From assembly GCA_038363925.1 (NCBI GenBank), contig JAQQWL010000003.1:868001-932000 (forward strand): a stretch of 64,000 nt of DNA, read 5' to 3'. Source of the stretch: Apiospora phragmitis (Eukaryota > Ascomycota > Sordariomycetes > Amphisphaeriales > Apiosporaceae). Both the position numbers and the translations under genes were made by a program. The notes under the pieces were generated by a model. The model was not told the origin of the DNA. It did not search any database and saw only the letters and a program-made list of their open reading frames with translations. Position 1 is the stretch's first letter; every line of letters starts with the position of its first letter. This document shows positions 34,447-46,070 of the stretch, piece by piece.

Positions 34447-35323
34447 ATGCCTTTCTTCCCAGATCTTGATTTCTCTCGCCGAGGCAGACCCAGAACAACA
34501 CACAGACAAGACAACCGTCATGTCATCGTGGCCGCCCAACACTTTCCTCAGTTCTCCCATCTTCCCAAAGAGATCCAGTTCATGATCGTGAGTCCAACCC
34601 GAGCCTGCCCGGCCCCCCCCTCCCCGAAAAGACCTCACAAGACCAATGTAGATCGATACCTACGAACCACACCTGTACGTGTAGTGGAAACTTGCTGTCA
34701 TCGAGGAGAATAAGGGCCGAATACTATGCCTCCACAAGGATACCAACCGTATCATTGCAACCATCTCTAATCTGCTGGGACCTTCCCAGTATTCCGCACC
34801 ACCAAGGAAAGCCGAAGCATCGCCACCATGGTCTACTCTACCCTGATCGCCATTGTTGAAACCCACTGTGATGCCATGGTGGTGAAACCTCGCATGGATC
34901 AATGCGAAGCACTTGGTATGATCCGCATCAGTTGGGAGCACGACATCTTCATGCTAGGGTTTGGGTTTCACCACATACCAAGTTCACAAGGTCCCTGGAT
35001 CTTTAGCAGGTTCGCATCGGCGGAATTATCGGACAGCGACTTCAAGAAAATAATTAACGAATGTGATTGAGTATCAGACTCACCAATCGCCACCGGGTCC
35101 ATCATCAACAAAGTTCGACAACAACCAATTCCCCAACGTTGATGCATACTATCACTGTGAAAAAATCAAGGGAAATATTGCTGTCTGGTATGCGCTAGGA
35201 GCTTTCGACAGGTTACGAGGCAGCTCTGCCAGTCGCATTGCCTCTTCCCCTGTCAGATTCACAGATTGGATAGTTGGCCCTACGAGCCTCAAAAGCTCGC
35301 AAGATCCGCAAGAAGAGCCTTGA
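34447..35323 (+). pseudogene. Second 2EXR-domain gene with premature stop
   Basis: It starts MPFFPDLDFSRRGRPR. The 2EXR hallmark FPQFSHLPKEIQFMI ends at a GTGAGT donor, and the next exon begins IDTYEPHLYV after CCAATGTAG. An in-frame TAG follows LYV where the domain normally continues, then the frame is open again (WKLAVIEENKGRILCLHKD, TNRIIATISNLLGP). After one more frame change come MVYSTLIAIVETHCDAMVV, WEHDIFMLGFGFHHIP and VDAYYHCEKIKGNIAVWYAL, ending at 35323. The order matches a full-length 2EXR protein. The nonsense codon could be a RIP-type change or an error; I lean to decay because at least two independent lesions exist. Confidence 0.45.
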
Positions 35324-35697
35324 GCAAATCATGACGGGCAGGTGAGGGGTGAGGCTGGAGTTTGAATTTGGACGTTAGTCGAGACATCTACTCAGCCATG
35401 CCATGTGCATAAACGGTCAATCGGATAGATTACTCAGCCAAGATGTATCTGGCCATAGGGCTAATAATGAACAGTGGACCGATTGAGCATTGTTTCTAAA
35501 ATGGCAATTAAAGTCGAGTGTACGTGGTGTGAACATCAATTACGACATTTCATGTAAACTCAAGTGGTACACCATCACCCGCCAAAACCACTGTAAATCA
35601 ACTGGCCGCAAACCATGTAATCCAAACCCACGCCCCGACCTCTTTCTTTCCATTTTTCAAAAGCCATTAGGTACGTATTCTACCTACCTTATCCAAC
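35324..35697. other. Intergenic
   Basis: No gene seen; 3' flank of two converging genes. Confidence 0.4.
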
Positions 35698-35985
35698 CTA
35701 GACCAAGACCTCCAGGGCCGCGACCCCGAGGCCGACGAGCCCAGCCGCACCACCAAGTCCATTCAGTCCCCCCACAACGCCTATAGTCGCCGCTGCGGCC
35801 TTCGAACTCAGGGCGGTGCTGGTGGTCGGCAGCGTCGTCGATCCCGTCGTAGAGACGACGGTCTTGGTGCTGATACTGGTCGTGGTACTGGTTGCGGTGG
35901 TTGTGCTATCGGCAGAAACAACCGCACCGCTCATGGCGGACGCGAGGGCCAGAGCCAGGGTGGCAGTGGTGGGTACGGCGACCAT
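35698..35985 (-). CDS. Small Ser/Thr-rich GPI-anchor-like secreted protein
   Basis: Single-exon product of 95 residues. MVAVPTTATLALALASAMSGAVVSA is a clear signal peptide shown here in two parts (MVAVPTTATLALALA and SAMSGAVVSA). It is followed by a low-complexity Thr/Ser region (STTTATSTTTSISTKTVV) likely to be O-glycosylated. The end is Gly-rich and hydrophobic (GLVGLGVAALEVLV) after small residues SSKAAA, matching a GPI-attachment signal. No cysteine occurs in the mature part. An in-frame ATG 51 codons upstream would bury the signal peptide, so the internal ATG was chosen. Role: probable cell-wall or plasma-membrane surface protein. Confidence 0.65.
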   Translation of the reverse strand: MVAVPTTATLALALASAMSGAVVSADSTTTATSTTTSISTKTVVSTTGSTTLPTTSTALSSKAAAATIGVVGGLNGLGGAAGLVGLGVAALEVLV

Positions 35986-36768
35986 TTTGAGTTGAATATT
36001 CTTGTGGCTTTCGATGACAGTAGGTAAATATGTGACGGCAAGGTTTGTGGATGGTTTTAAGATTAGGGGTTTTTGGTTCTTCCAAACACGGTTGTAGGAG
36101 TAACAGGATCTTTGCGAACTCAGTAGCTTGCACGTCAAAACTTTGCTTTTCCTCGTGTTTCCAAAGGAGAAGCTTTCACTGGGCGAGGGTGAAGCTTAAA
36201 TAGACAGATGACTGGCTGTTCCGGAAGAAAAGGGGAAACGTGTTGGGTGGATATGTTTTAATGGGTTCGATCGAAAGCAAACTATTGTTTTTTTGGTCAG
36301 GGTGCTCGCCTTGCTTGCTTCTCGTTTCTGCGAGACGGGCGGGCAGTAAAGTTAATATGAGCACTTTTCCGGATCCAGACCTCCTCACTTTGCTGGAATC
36401 GGCCCCAGGTATCTGTTTCAGAGGAGAGTAACACGCGTGGTACCCTCTAGCATTGTGTGGCCGTGAGGTTGGAGGGGCTGGAGGTGCTACAAAACATCAT
36501 GACCAATCAGAATATATAAACAAGCAGTTGTATCAAGCGGTGAACGGTCTCATATCTGGTTTCTAAGCTCAATAAGCCACAGCTGGTAGCACGAGTGTAG
36601 CGAACACCACATGGAGTCTACGTTCTTCCTCGGGAACAAGCAAATCCAATCCACCCTCGTATGTTGGCCGAAATACCGTCCCGTAATCATAGTGCTACAT
36701 GTCCTCCAAAGAGTTATCTGTTTGCAGGCGGCTGGCATGATTGCAAGTTCACACAGCTCCATGCAAAA
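35986..36768. other. Intergenic
   Basis: Promoter side of the GPI-like protein and 3' side of the FAD monooxygenase. No supported gene. Confidence 0.4.
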
Positions 36769-38144
36769 TTAGCTGGATGCCTCCGGCCTTGGGTCTGAGT
36801 TCGATTTTGTCGCTTGTTGGTTCGCCAACCAGGCCTCCGCGCCATGGTAGTCGCAGTTGTACTTCATAAACTGCGCGGGGTCCAGTGTGACCGTGTTGGA
36901 CGCCTTGCTGTCGGTCGCCGGCCTAGCCTGCTGACGGGAATACAGCTGGATGAGACTAGCGCGCTCGTACCGCGCCGCGACCACCGACCGCAGCGCTGAC
37001 GTGATCTCGGTGACACTCGGGCGACGGCTGCCGCCGACATGCTGTCTGAAAAAGGCCTGCAGCGCCTCGGCATCCTCCATGCTCTGCGAGGCCCCCTGCC
37101 CTGCGTCGGCAGCATGGCGTGCGCCGCGTCGCCCACGAGGATGGCGCGGCCTCGGGTCCACGCCGGCAGCGGGTCAATGTCGCGCAGCTGCCACAGCGCG
37201 ATGTCGGGCGCGCGCGCGAAGATGGCCCGCAGCCAGTCGGGGAAGTCGGCGTAGCTTGCCATCAGCTTCTGGCGCGAGCCCGTCTCGACCCAGGACACGG
37301 TCGATGACGCCTCGTTCATCTTCTCGTCGGGCACGAGCGCCACCACGCCGAAGACTCGGCCGCCGCGGCCGGGGCCCATGACGACGCGCTTGTCGTGGCC
37401 CATGACCATGGTGGTCGAGCCTTCGCGACTGGAGCGGCTGGTGTCGATCAGCTTTTCGGGTAGGTCGAGGCCTTGGAGGTTCTCGATCGGGATCAGTAGG
37501 CGGTAGGCGGAGATGCCGGTGGGTATGGCGCTGCGCTCCTCGCCCAGCACGGCGGTTCGGATCGCGGAATGGATGCCGTCGGCACCTATGATCAAGTCTG
37601 CATCGAGCGTCTCGCCGCTCTGTAACGTTACCGTCCCTGCGTCGGGATCGCAGCTGGCCACAGCGCTCGCCGTCCTCACTACCGCGGGCTCTCCTGGTAA
37701 GTCGGGGCTCGTCGCCGCGTCAAGCAGGCCCTGGTGCAAGTCCTGTCGGTGGTAGAGCATCCGGTCGGCACCAAACATCTCGGTCTCGAGCCGCATATCG
37801 CGCACCATCTTGCCCTCTGGGTTGAAGATGCGGAACGCGCGGTCGGGCATCGGCTCGGCCTGCTCGAGGAACTTGTCGATGCCCCATTTCGAGACGATCT
37901 TAGTGGCATTGGGCTGCAGCGATATGAGGGCGCCGACTTCGCCGAGCATGCGCGAGCGCTCGAGGACCGTGATTTGACGGTTCGGGGCCCTGAGAGCAAT
38001 TGCCTAGAGCTGGTTGTTAAGTGGGGGTTGCTTTTCCCACAGCGCAGCAATGAACGCAGGGGAAACAGGCGAGCTAACCGTTGCGAGACCAGCAATGCCT
38101 CCACCCGCTATGATGATTCGAAAGTCTTCGGTGACACTCCCCAT
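36769..38144 (-). CDS. FAD-dependent monooxygenase (salicylate hydroxylase-like)
   Basis: Flavoprotein aromatic hydroxylase family; substrate unknown. Exon 1 (38144-38079) is MGSVTEDFRIIIAGGGIAGLAT with the dinucleotide-binding GGGIAG motif. After a GTTAGC intron, exon 2 begins AIALRAPNRQITVLERS at 38003. Landmarks are LGEVGALISLQPNATKIV, LYHRQDLHQGLL (the conserved RxDL region), the DG motif in DADLIIGADGIHSAIR, and the GD motif in RAILVGDAAHAMLPTQG. One base is missing right after that (near 37,100), where the family continues QGASQSMEDAEAL, which is found in the next frame and runs to the stop at 36769. Length about 430 residues is normal. The neighbouring gene on the same strand is another FAD enzyme. 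Confidence 0.85.
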
Positions 38145-38545
38145 CTTGTCGTCTTATTCTGGGCAATGGGCAATTCTTAGGTCAATCGCAATTACTACGC
38201 ACGTAATTCCTGCATTTGATAGCATCCATTTCAAACATCGTTCAATGTTGCAACTTCATTTCATCATGTTTGTTGGAGTTGGAGTCAACCAAGCTCGGAA
38301 GCTACTCCGTGCTGCCCCTCCCCCGCCCCCATCTGTCCCGGTCTCAAACGAACCGAACGAATCCAAGTCAAGTCCCCGACGTGGGGTACCCCAGATTATT
38401 CGGAAGACCCGCGATTTCACAGGTACGCATCGTAAGAAAGATTGGTCCCATTTCTGACAGAGTATCCACCGTTTACGATCATTTGGAGCACTAGGACTGC
38501 ATATTCTACTGTACAGCTTAGAGAAGGGGTGGTATCGCAGAGCGC
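38145..38545. other. Intergenic
   Basis: Short spacer between two minus-strand FAD enzyme genes; promoter of the monooxygenase. C-rich patch near 38,310-38,330. Confidence 0.4.
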
Positions 38546-40044
38546 CTAAGACTCCGCCGCCTGTAGGTGCAGTGCTCCCCGAAACGCCTGCTTGAGCCTA
38601 TCCTCCTTGACCCGAAACGCATCCGGGAACCAATCCTTTAACTCGTCATCGTCTCGGCCATCAATCATAGCTGCCAGCGCCTTGGCACACATCCAGCACA
38701 GAACCATGCCGTGACCTTGGAAGCTAGCTGCCATCCATAAATTCTCGGCACCGGGGACAGCGCCGACGAATGGACAGCCGTCTGGACTGTAGCCCATGAT
38801 ACCGGTCCACGCGCGGCGAATGCGCCCGTCGCAGTGGTCGTCGCCCCAATTGTCCCCAAAATAGTCCGGGAGGCATTCGTGGAGGTTCTCAGCTATCACT
38901 CCGTTGAAGCCGGTGTCGTCAGTCGTTCCATACTCGGACGCTGCACCGTCAGTCAAGTCATGTAGACCACCGCCAATAACTATGTCGCCCTCGAAGCGAG
39001 ATCCTGGGGGGCGTGGGATCATGTAATCGTAGGAGTCGCCATGTATGAAGCTGTAAGTGACAGTTAGCCCATTCTGCGGCATGTTCTGGCCGGGCCGCTG
39101 GGCAGTAACATGGCCGCGAAGCGGGACGATGACTCCTTGAAACTGGTTGAGTAGGTGCGCCGTATAGCCATTGGTAGCAAGTATGACCTTCCGTGCCGTG
39201 ATTGCACCGCGCTCCGTCTCGAGCCTCCAACCATCGCTACCATCGCCATTCGTCATCTTCTCGACATTGAGGACGGGCGTGTTCGTCAGCAGGTTGAGCC
39301 CCCGCTCCAAACAAAGCTTGAGAATACCAATGACAAGCCGGTAGGAGCTCATGCTGCCGGCCTCGTAAAAGACCCCGCCCGCGATGTCCTCGTCGCCGCC
39401 CCGGCCGCAGTAGAAGCGGTCGCGCACCTCGTCCGCCGTCAGGAGGCCGTACTCGGACGCCGGGTGCCCCGGCATGGCGTCGCGCAACGCCTGCACGGCC
39501 CGCTGGTCCTCGGCCCACTGCGCCGCGTCGTAGACGACGTCCACCGTCTGGCATGGGTGCGAGTCGCAGTCAATATTGTGCTCGCGCGCGAAGGCGTGCA
39601 GGGCGCGGATGTTAGCGAGCTCCAGCTTGGCGACTTTGACGGCTTCGGCGATGCCGTGCTCCTTGGCGTGGTGCAGGAATGTGCGGTAGGACGCGGCCTT
39701 GGTGTGACCACCTACAGGGACGCTCATCAGCTGCTGTGTGCTCTAGTGCGCGCGGGGTTTAGGGGTGTAGGCTCACCATTGCGGCCTGTAGCGCCGGAAC
39801 ATGCCTGTCGCGCTTCGAGCATGACAATGCTGCGAGGGGCGAAGTTCTCATGGCGGGCATTCTGGAGCAGATTCCATGCGATGGCGGCGCCAGTGATGCC
39901 GCTGCCGACGATGACGACGTCGGCGGATTCCGGCAGGCTTACGGTGGTGCGGAGATCGGCAATGTCAGCTGGGGGGTCTTGCCAGTAACTCCGCGTTGGA
40001 TTGTCGCGAGGTAGCGTGACAGGACTTGATGCGTTCTCTTCCAT
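38546..40044 (-). CDS. FAD-dependent oxidoreductase, DAO family
   Basis: Amine or amino-acid oxidising flavoenzyme of the glycine oxidase/gamma-glutamylputrescine oxidoreductase type. Exon 1 (40044-39777) has MEENASSPVTLPRDNPTRS and YWQDPPADIADL, the FAD loop ADVVIVGSGITGAAIAW, and MLEARQACSGATGRN. The codon for Gly is split by a GTGAGC intron; exon 2 (39711-38546) starts GGHTKAASYRTF, the conserved continuation. Later segments are GGVFYEAGSMSSYRLV, ARKVILATNGYTAHLL, RFEGDIVIGGGLHDL, the C-terminal FAD contact WTGIMGYSPDGCPFVG, and MAASFQGHGMVLCWMCAKAL. About 477 residues with no frame break, one of the intact accessory genes. Confidence 0.9.
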
Positions 40045-40689
40045 GTTGAATCAGTCGTCTCAGGACAGGGTACTTTCTTGAGGAGGTATGTCAAGAACTC
40101 GAGGATCAAGTAGGAATGGTTAGGTGGCGCTGGAGCAATTGGAGGCTGCCCCCGCAAGTTGAGCTCCAGCGATAAACGACCACTGTGCAGCAGTGAAACA
40201 CGCCTGCCTGACCGCAGCAGTCAGTCATTTGCACCACGTTTAATTTCAGACTGCACCAACAAGACTAAACCGCTTCACGTCCAACGCAGCTTTGTTTTGA
40301 TATTATTGATTAATCGTTTCGTAATTAGTAGGATACTCAAGGAAATGGCCATGCACCTATATGAAAACAAAGAAAGCAAAAATTCCAACGCTATTTTGAC
40401 ATCCAGTCCAGGAGGCGCCCAGCATCTCCTTCGTGAATGGTTCTAAGAAACATTTCGAGATCTGAAAGTAGCGGAACCCACAACCGCATCCAAAGACGAG
40501 AAACCCAGCAAAAGCAAAACTCCCTGTTTTAGGCCATGGCCGGATTGACGGTCAGCCTGGCCACGACGTCCAGTAGAAATCCTCATCAGGGTATTGCTAC
40601 TAGCCCGCTGCCCACCGCCGCAGTCGCATGGCAAGGCCAACACCCCTTTCCATGCGGCAGCGGGTGCTTATTGCACCATTTCCGCCCTC
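40045..40689. other. Intergenic
   Basis: Promoter of the DAO-family gene and 3' flank of the Cys-rich protein gene. No supported gene. Confidence 0.4.
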
Positions 40690-42187
40690 TCAAGACGCAT
40701 CATGCCCCCCAACGGCAATCGTATTATCACCCTTTACCTTCTTCTTCGCGCCCCCCTGCTTTCTCCTCATTTTCTTGTCCTTGAAGTCGTCAACGACATC
40801 CTGGGGGTACGGGAAGCCGGGATTGTCGAAGCTGAAGCATTTATGCGCGCCCGCCAAGGTCTTCTCTCCCGTCTTGTTCCTGATGCAGAACCTGCACTTC
40901 ATGCTGTCGTAAGCTATGGGGTCCTTAGCCACTCTGCATTCCCTTTTCGACCTTGCGCACTCGTTACAGCGCTTCGGGGCAACTTGTCCACGTCGTCCTT
41001 CAAAAGACGGTCCGCCTTCTCCTTCTCCTTGTCTGTCTTTGAAGGGCGGTTTGGATTGGCTGGAGACTGCGCTTTTGGCTTGGCTGGAGACCGCCCTTTC
41101 GGCTTGTTGCTGGTGGCGACGGAACCGCCTCTTTTTGCCTCTGGCGTACTCGTTGCTGGGCTGCTGTGGCTTTCTACCGTGCCTGCGGTTTGAAAAGCCC
41201 CATCTTCGGCATTTTCCTCGCCTCTGACGAAGTTGTCTCTGACGAAGTTGATTCTGCCCTCCTTCTCTTACGAGCCTCATCCAAAGTAACCAGTGCCGTC
41301 CTTGCCTTAGGAGCCGCTGGTGGACCAGCCGTGGTGGCGGCTGCTGCGGGCAATGAAGTAGATGCCGTGCGAGCGACTGGGCCAGCTGCCGTCAATGGAA
41401 ACACCGGAGTAGATTGGGTCAAGCTCGTACGAGTCGGGACTGCCGGCGTCGATGGTCCCGGCTGAGGTATGATGGATCGGTCTTCTTCTCCAGCTGGACC
41501 TACTCCCACATTCGCCCCAGCCGATTTGGCGTTCTTTCTGCCACGCCATGCGTTCTCCCACAGCTCGTCGTACGACCTGTCGTACCACCAACCCTGGTCC
41601 TTTGTGAACAGGTCGTACCCGGCGCAATCCTCGAATGCGGCCCACAGGCGCGGGACGACGCATTCTTTCAGCCATTGGAGGTGGACGTCCGGAAGACGAA
41701 AATCGACCCAGGGGGCCTCAACCTGTTTGAGTTCCCGCTTGGCCCGCTCCGCTAAGTACCACATGAAGTCGATGGCATGAGAGGGGCTTGTGGGCCGCCA
41801 GCCCGAACTGCTGGCGGTGACCATGTCAAGCTTCTTGAGTGTCTGTGGCGCACGGAAGACAAGGTCCATTCTCTGCCACGCCTGCCGGAATGCGGCCTCG
41901 AGACGCACATCGTCCCCTCGTACAAAAGCGATGACATAGTCGTGCGAGTCGTCCAGGAAGCCTGCCATCGCCTCGGGGAAAGCAGTGCTCAACTTCTCGC
42001 CCTTCATATGGCGGCGGCTGGGCTCATATTGTTCCGGGTCTAAACGCAGTGTGCAACCATTTTCGTCATGGTATCTAGGATCTCTCCATGTGATCCCCTT
42101 CTGCCCGTCTGGGTCTGGTGTTGGTAGTCTTGGTCGTGGTGGTCCGTACTGGGACTCTGGGCTCCCTGCACGATAGCGGGAGGCCAT
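40690..42187 (-). CDS. Unknown protein with atypical six-Cys module, frame broken
   Basis: Not a named family to me. The first 310 residues run from MASRYRAGSPESQYGPPRPR through an apparently folded part (PWVDFRLPDVHLQWLKECVV, CAGYDLFTKDQGWWYDRSYD) into a Pro/Ala/Thr-rich linker. A frame change near 41,215 leads into a Ser/Pro/Lys-rich disordered stretch. A second near 40,975 leads to KRCNECARSKRECRVAKDP, then MKCRFCIRNKTGEKTLAG with AHKCFSFDNPGFPYP. The cysteines are spaced C-X2-C-X6-C-X13-C-X2-C-X15-C. The first half matches a Zn2Cys6 cluster, but the loop and last spacing are longer. The C-terminus is Lys-rich (KKMRRKQGGAKKKVK). It could be a DNA-binding or structural zinc protein. Confidence 0.6.
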
Positions 42188-44459
42188 CTTCGCGAGTAGA
42201 TGGTCTGACTAATCGAGTACAGCTAGTACTCGTAACCAGGAGGTTGGTCTGTGTACGGGTTGTCCAGAACCAAAGGCTGGCGACTTGGTCGAGCGTCGGT
42301 TATGTCAGTTTCCCTCGGGACAGTTGGATAGTGAGAAGATGGTGGAGCTCGTGGAGTATTTCTTACAGGTCTAGGGTACAATAGCCAGCGAGCACGCACC
42401 TACATTGAAAATACCCCCAGCGTGATACCAATGATTTCGGACCTGTCCCTGAGCAGTGATCGATGAAGGAAAGTTGGCGAGAAAGACCAACATTCGCGGG
42501 TAGCAAGCCCGTACTATATACCCCAGAAACATTTTTCTACTGATCAGACGTAGCCGACGGCGAGCTCTTTGAGTGAACGTTCTGCTCGATAGACTTTGTC
42601 TCAACTATGGGCGGTTGGTGCTCCCTTTTACCATTTATGGCAAAACTGGGTCGACTATAAACTTAACGGTTAGCGCAAGCAAATCTGCTATACACCCCTG
42701 CTTTCCTTCGCTATGACCTGAGTATACCTCAGCTATAATCTATGCAGTCCTCAACATCTGCTATGCATACATATCATCTCGCAAGATCTACGTCCTTCGC
42801 AGAAAAATACCACTTATACATGATCAAAAAGCAGCCAGGCAGCAGCCTAACGAACTTGAAGTTTCCGTGCTCAAGACCCCATCATATAAGACATCTTTCT
42901 CATGATTGATCAGCTTACCTAGTGAATACAAAAGAGGGTTTATGGATATTCGGGTCTCACTGAATTAAGTACAGCAGCACCACGTGCCCACCAAGCCGTG
43001 TGTTTATCCCGGAAGTCCCATAGGATCCGAGGCATCTCCGGTGAGTCAAGACCTCCACTTTGCCTTGGTCATCCCTTGTCGACTTCCGGAGTAATCTTGG
43101 TAGGCTCAGTCTGCGCGCATATCTCCCTCCCCTTTCCTTGTTTTGGGACTCGTAAAGAAAAGTCACAAGGGTTGTTCCCGTCTCGATAGACTCATATTTC
43201 ATCAAAAGCTGTAGAATAGCGGTATTCCCGTGCCAGTCTCTGGAGTTCGCTGGTAGGTATGTTGAGGGCGTTATTCAGATGTCGACTGTCATGTGTCTGC
43301 TTCGAACGACACAAAAGCCAGGTTGGTTGAGACGATAGCATTCACCTGGGAGGGCCTCCGGTGATTGATTCAGTGGGGAATCCATACCAAGTCCATCCAA
43401 ATACGAAGGCGAGACCGCTCGCTCTATGGCCGGGTTTTTATGCTGTGGATTCCTTTCTTGGCAGGATTCAATTTCGTGTGCATGGTGGTGACTTCCTCCG
43501 AAATTGAACAAGGTTGTCGTGGCTGGACTGTCGTTGCTGCCACTCTCATTCTAAGTGACATAAATTCGGCGCACTATCTTTTTCATCGGAGAAACAATTT
43601 TCCCAGGTTTTCTGCAAGCCTCGGATGGATTTGCGGTCTCCCGGCATCTTCAATATTGCTCACAGTGAAGTAAGTCACCTTTCGAATATAATTCCCCTAT
43701 CATCCATCTTAAACGATCCTCAACAGTATGATTACATAATGACCTGTAAACGTTACCACAAGCGATTGAGCAAGGTGTATTTGCCCTCTGCCTTTTTTTG
43801 CCCTGGCGAAATTTCGACAAGACGGAAACAGGCCAGTTCTTGACCCATAACCTTCAACCAGTCGATTTAACATGATCCGACAAACCCACACTCCAGCACA
43901 CATGCAGCATAAGTTGAGACCACATATATGCAAAGTTGATTCCATACCTCTGGGATCATGTCGTTACTTCCAACCGCTTGCACCCGATCATGCCGGTACA
44001 AGCAACGGAATCCCTGCGCCAAGCGACGTAATCTCGTACGGTTGGCAGCGACGACGACGAGGACGACAAGTAAAATATCAAACACCACTCTCTTTTTTAT
44101 CGGCTAAGAAGACGCAGGTTGTTGCGAGGAGCCCAATCAATAATTATTATAATGGGTTAACGTCGTAATAAGCTCATTGGGATGGGGCGATTCTGGGGAA
44201 GCTCGCTTTGGCTCGAAATTGGCCTGGCCGTTCAACGACACCATTGAAGCTTGAAGCTACCGCCGCGGAATCCCCCGTTCGAAAAGCACAGGTCAATGAC
44301 CTCCATTCTATCCAATGTAGCGGGTGCGGCTAACGGGGTGGCGCACTCACGAGAATGGCACAGCGAAGTGAAGTAGACTTCCATGCATCCAATCCCACTC
44401 GAATTGCTGTGCGCAAATTAGCTGACCTTGGGGCATCCTAGTAAATGCCAAGAGAGACT
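42188..44459. other. Gene-poor 2.3-kb region
   Basis: No supported gene. Open frames such as plus 43365-43673 and minus 43275-43511 have no motifs, and their codon use differs from neighbours. Composition is more AT-rich than in flanking genes. Confidence 0.4.
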
Positions 44460-46070
44460 TCAAGCACTGTCTCCCATGGTGTACTTCGAGTGCTGTCTCC
44501 ACGCAGGTCCGTAGAGAAAGATCAACACGGGGATTGGAGCAAACGCGAGGCCGACTGTACCGAGCACAGTACACCCGAACCCAGCGCCCAGCTGCTTGAT
44601 CAGCGACACCGCAGCCAGTGGCAGGAAAGTCGCCGCGACGCAGCGCGTCACGATCATGGCAGTGATGGCAGAGGCGGAATAAAGACCAAATACATCTACC
44701 ACGAAGGTGAACACAGGCATGAACGCAAAGTTCATGGCGAAGCCGAACAACCCAGACGTTATCAGCACTACCGCCAGCGGCAGTCCCAACTCCGCGGTCC
44801 AACCGTACATTGTGAATGTTATGGGCAGAGCGAAAGCCCCAACTATGATGATGGGCAGTCGGTATTCAGGCCGCCCGACACCATTGTTGGCATCGCGAAG
44901 CTTGATGTAGATTTTGTCAAGAAGCGCATTGCACACCAGTGTACCGACAATTGAACCAAAAGCTGTGGTACGTCAGAAGTTGCCATGGGTTGAGCTGTCG
45001 ATGATCAACTTACTGAAAGGTATAAATGCTAATCCAGTCTGGGCAGGCGTCAAATGGTAAGTCTGCATAAGGACGTCAGGGTAAGTTGTCGAGAAAATGT
45101 AATAATAGCTGAAGGTCATGGCCCCAAATAGGCAAATCAATTGCAGGACGAATGAATCGGCAAATACGAGCACCGGTCGCATCATCGCGTCCCACAGCTT
45201 GCGAGTACTCTGCTCGTCATCCATGAGGTCGAAGGCGGTACGCAGAGCCTTGCCGCCAGTCTCTTGCCGTAACCTGGCAGCCTTGCGTCGCAGGATTGGT
45301 ACCTTGTACGTCTCTTTGAAGCCTGTCAGAAGGAAAGCTTCGCATACGCAAGCAAGTCCAACGTTTAGCCACACGACGGAACGCCAGCCAATGGTTTCAG
45401 CCATGGCACCGCTAATGAGAGGTCCGACAGCACCGCCCGTGATTGGAGCCAATTGGACCAAGCTCATCGCTGACCCACGCTGCTCGGTGACGAACATGTC
45501 TCCGACAATGGCGGGATTCAGCACGTTCGTCGCGACGGCTAGCCCCGTGAGGAACCTGGCTGCGATGAAGAGCGGCGCCTTCTGGCTGAGGGCAGCCAGA
45601 ACGGTCGCTCCGATAAATCCCACGTTGGCCGCATTGATGACCGGGTACCGCCCGAACATCTCAGAGAGCGGCGCCATCAACAGGGGGCCGGCGGCCTCGC
45701 CCAGCTCCCAGATGGTGACCAGCAGGACGCTGGACGATTTGCGGGGGTCCCCTAGGTCGGTGGTGATGCGTGAGGCAATGGGAACCACCGAGATGCAGGT
45801 GAAGGTCCTGAACAGATCAATAGTTAGCTAACATGAGTGCGCCAGGGGATATGGGGTCTTATTTGATTCGGTGACTTACACCGTGAATGCCATGAAGGCG
45901 AGCAGCCCGACGATGGCCCATTTGTAGCCCGGCGCCCACTCTAGCGGGTTCTCAGCGTCCCCGCAGGGGTCGAAATCGACAACGTCGTCCCGCGCATCCT
46001 CGATCTGCCTCACGCGCTCTGAAGTCCTGTCGGGGAGTAGAGGGTTCGTCTCGTCCATGCTGCAATGCAA
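44460..46070 (-). CDS. MFS transporter, DHA1-like drug/H+ antiporter
   Basis: Twelve-spanner major facilitator, probable proton antiporter in the plasma membrane. Three exons: 46070-45880, 45807-45014 and 44962-44460, with GTAAGT donors. The start may also be the ATG at 46058 (MDETNPLLPD). Landmarks are NPLEWAPGYKWAIVGLLAFM, LGEAAGPLLMAPLSEMFGRY with the loop 2-3 signature region, LFIAARFLTGLAVATNVLNP and APITGGAVGPLISGAMAETI (antiporter-like motif C region). The R-rich central loop runs FKETYKVPILRRKAARLR. Exon 3 gives four further spans and ends HSKYTMGDSA. About 495 residues, intact. Substrate not predictable. Confidence 0.9.

Noticed and set aside
36950..37381. Arg/Ser/Ala-rich plus-strand open frames opposite the FAD monooxygenase
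   Set aside because: Typical antisense shadows of GC-rich coding sequence, no motif.
42188..44459. Possible genes in the gene-poor stretch
   Set aside because: Frames on both strands are short and overlapping, with neither intron signals nor motifs supporting a choice.
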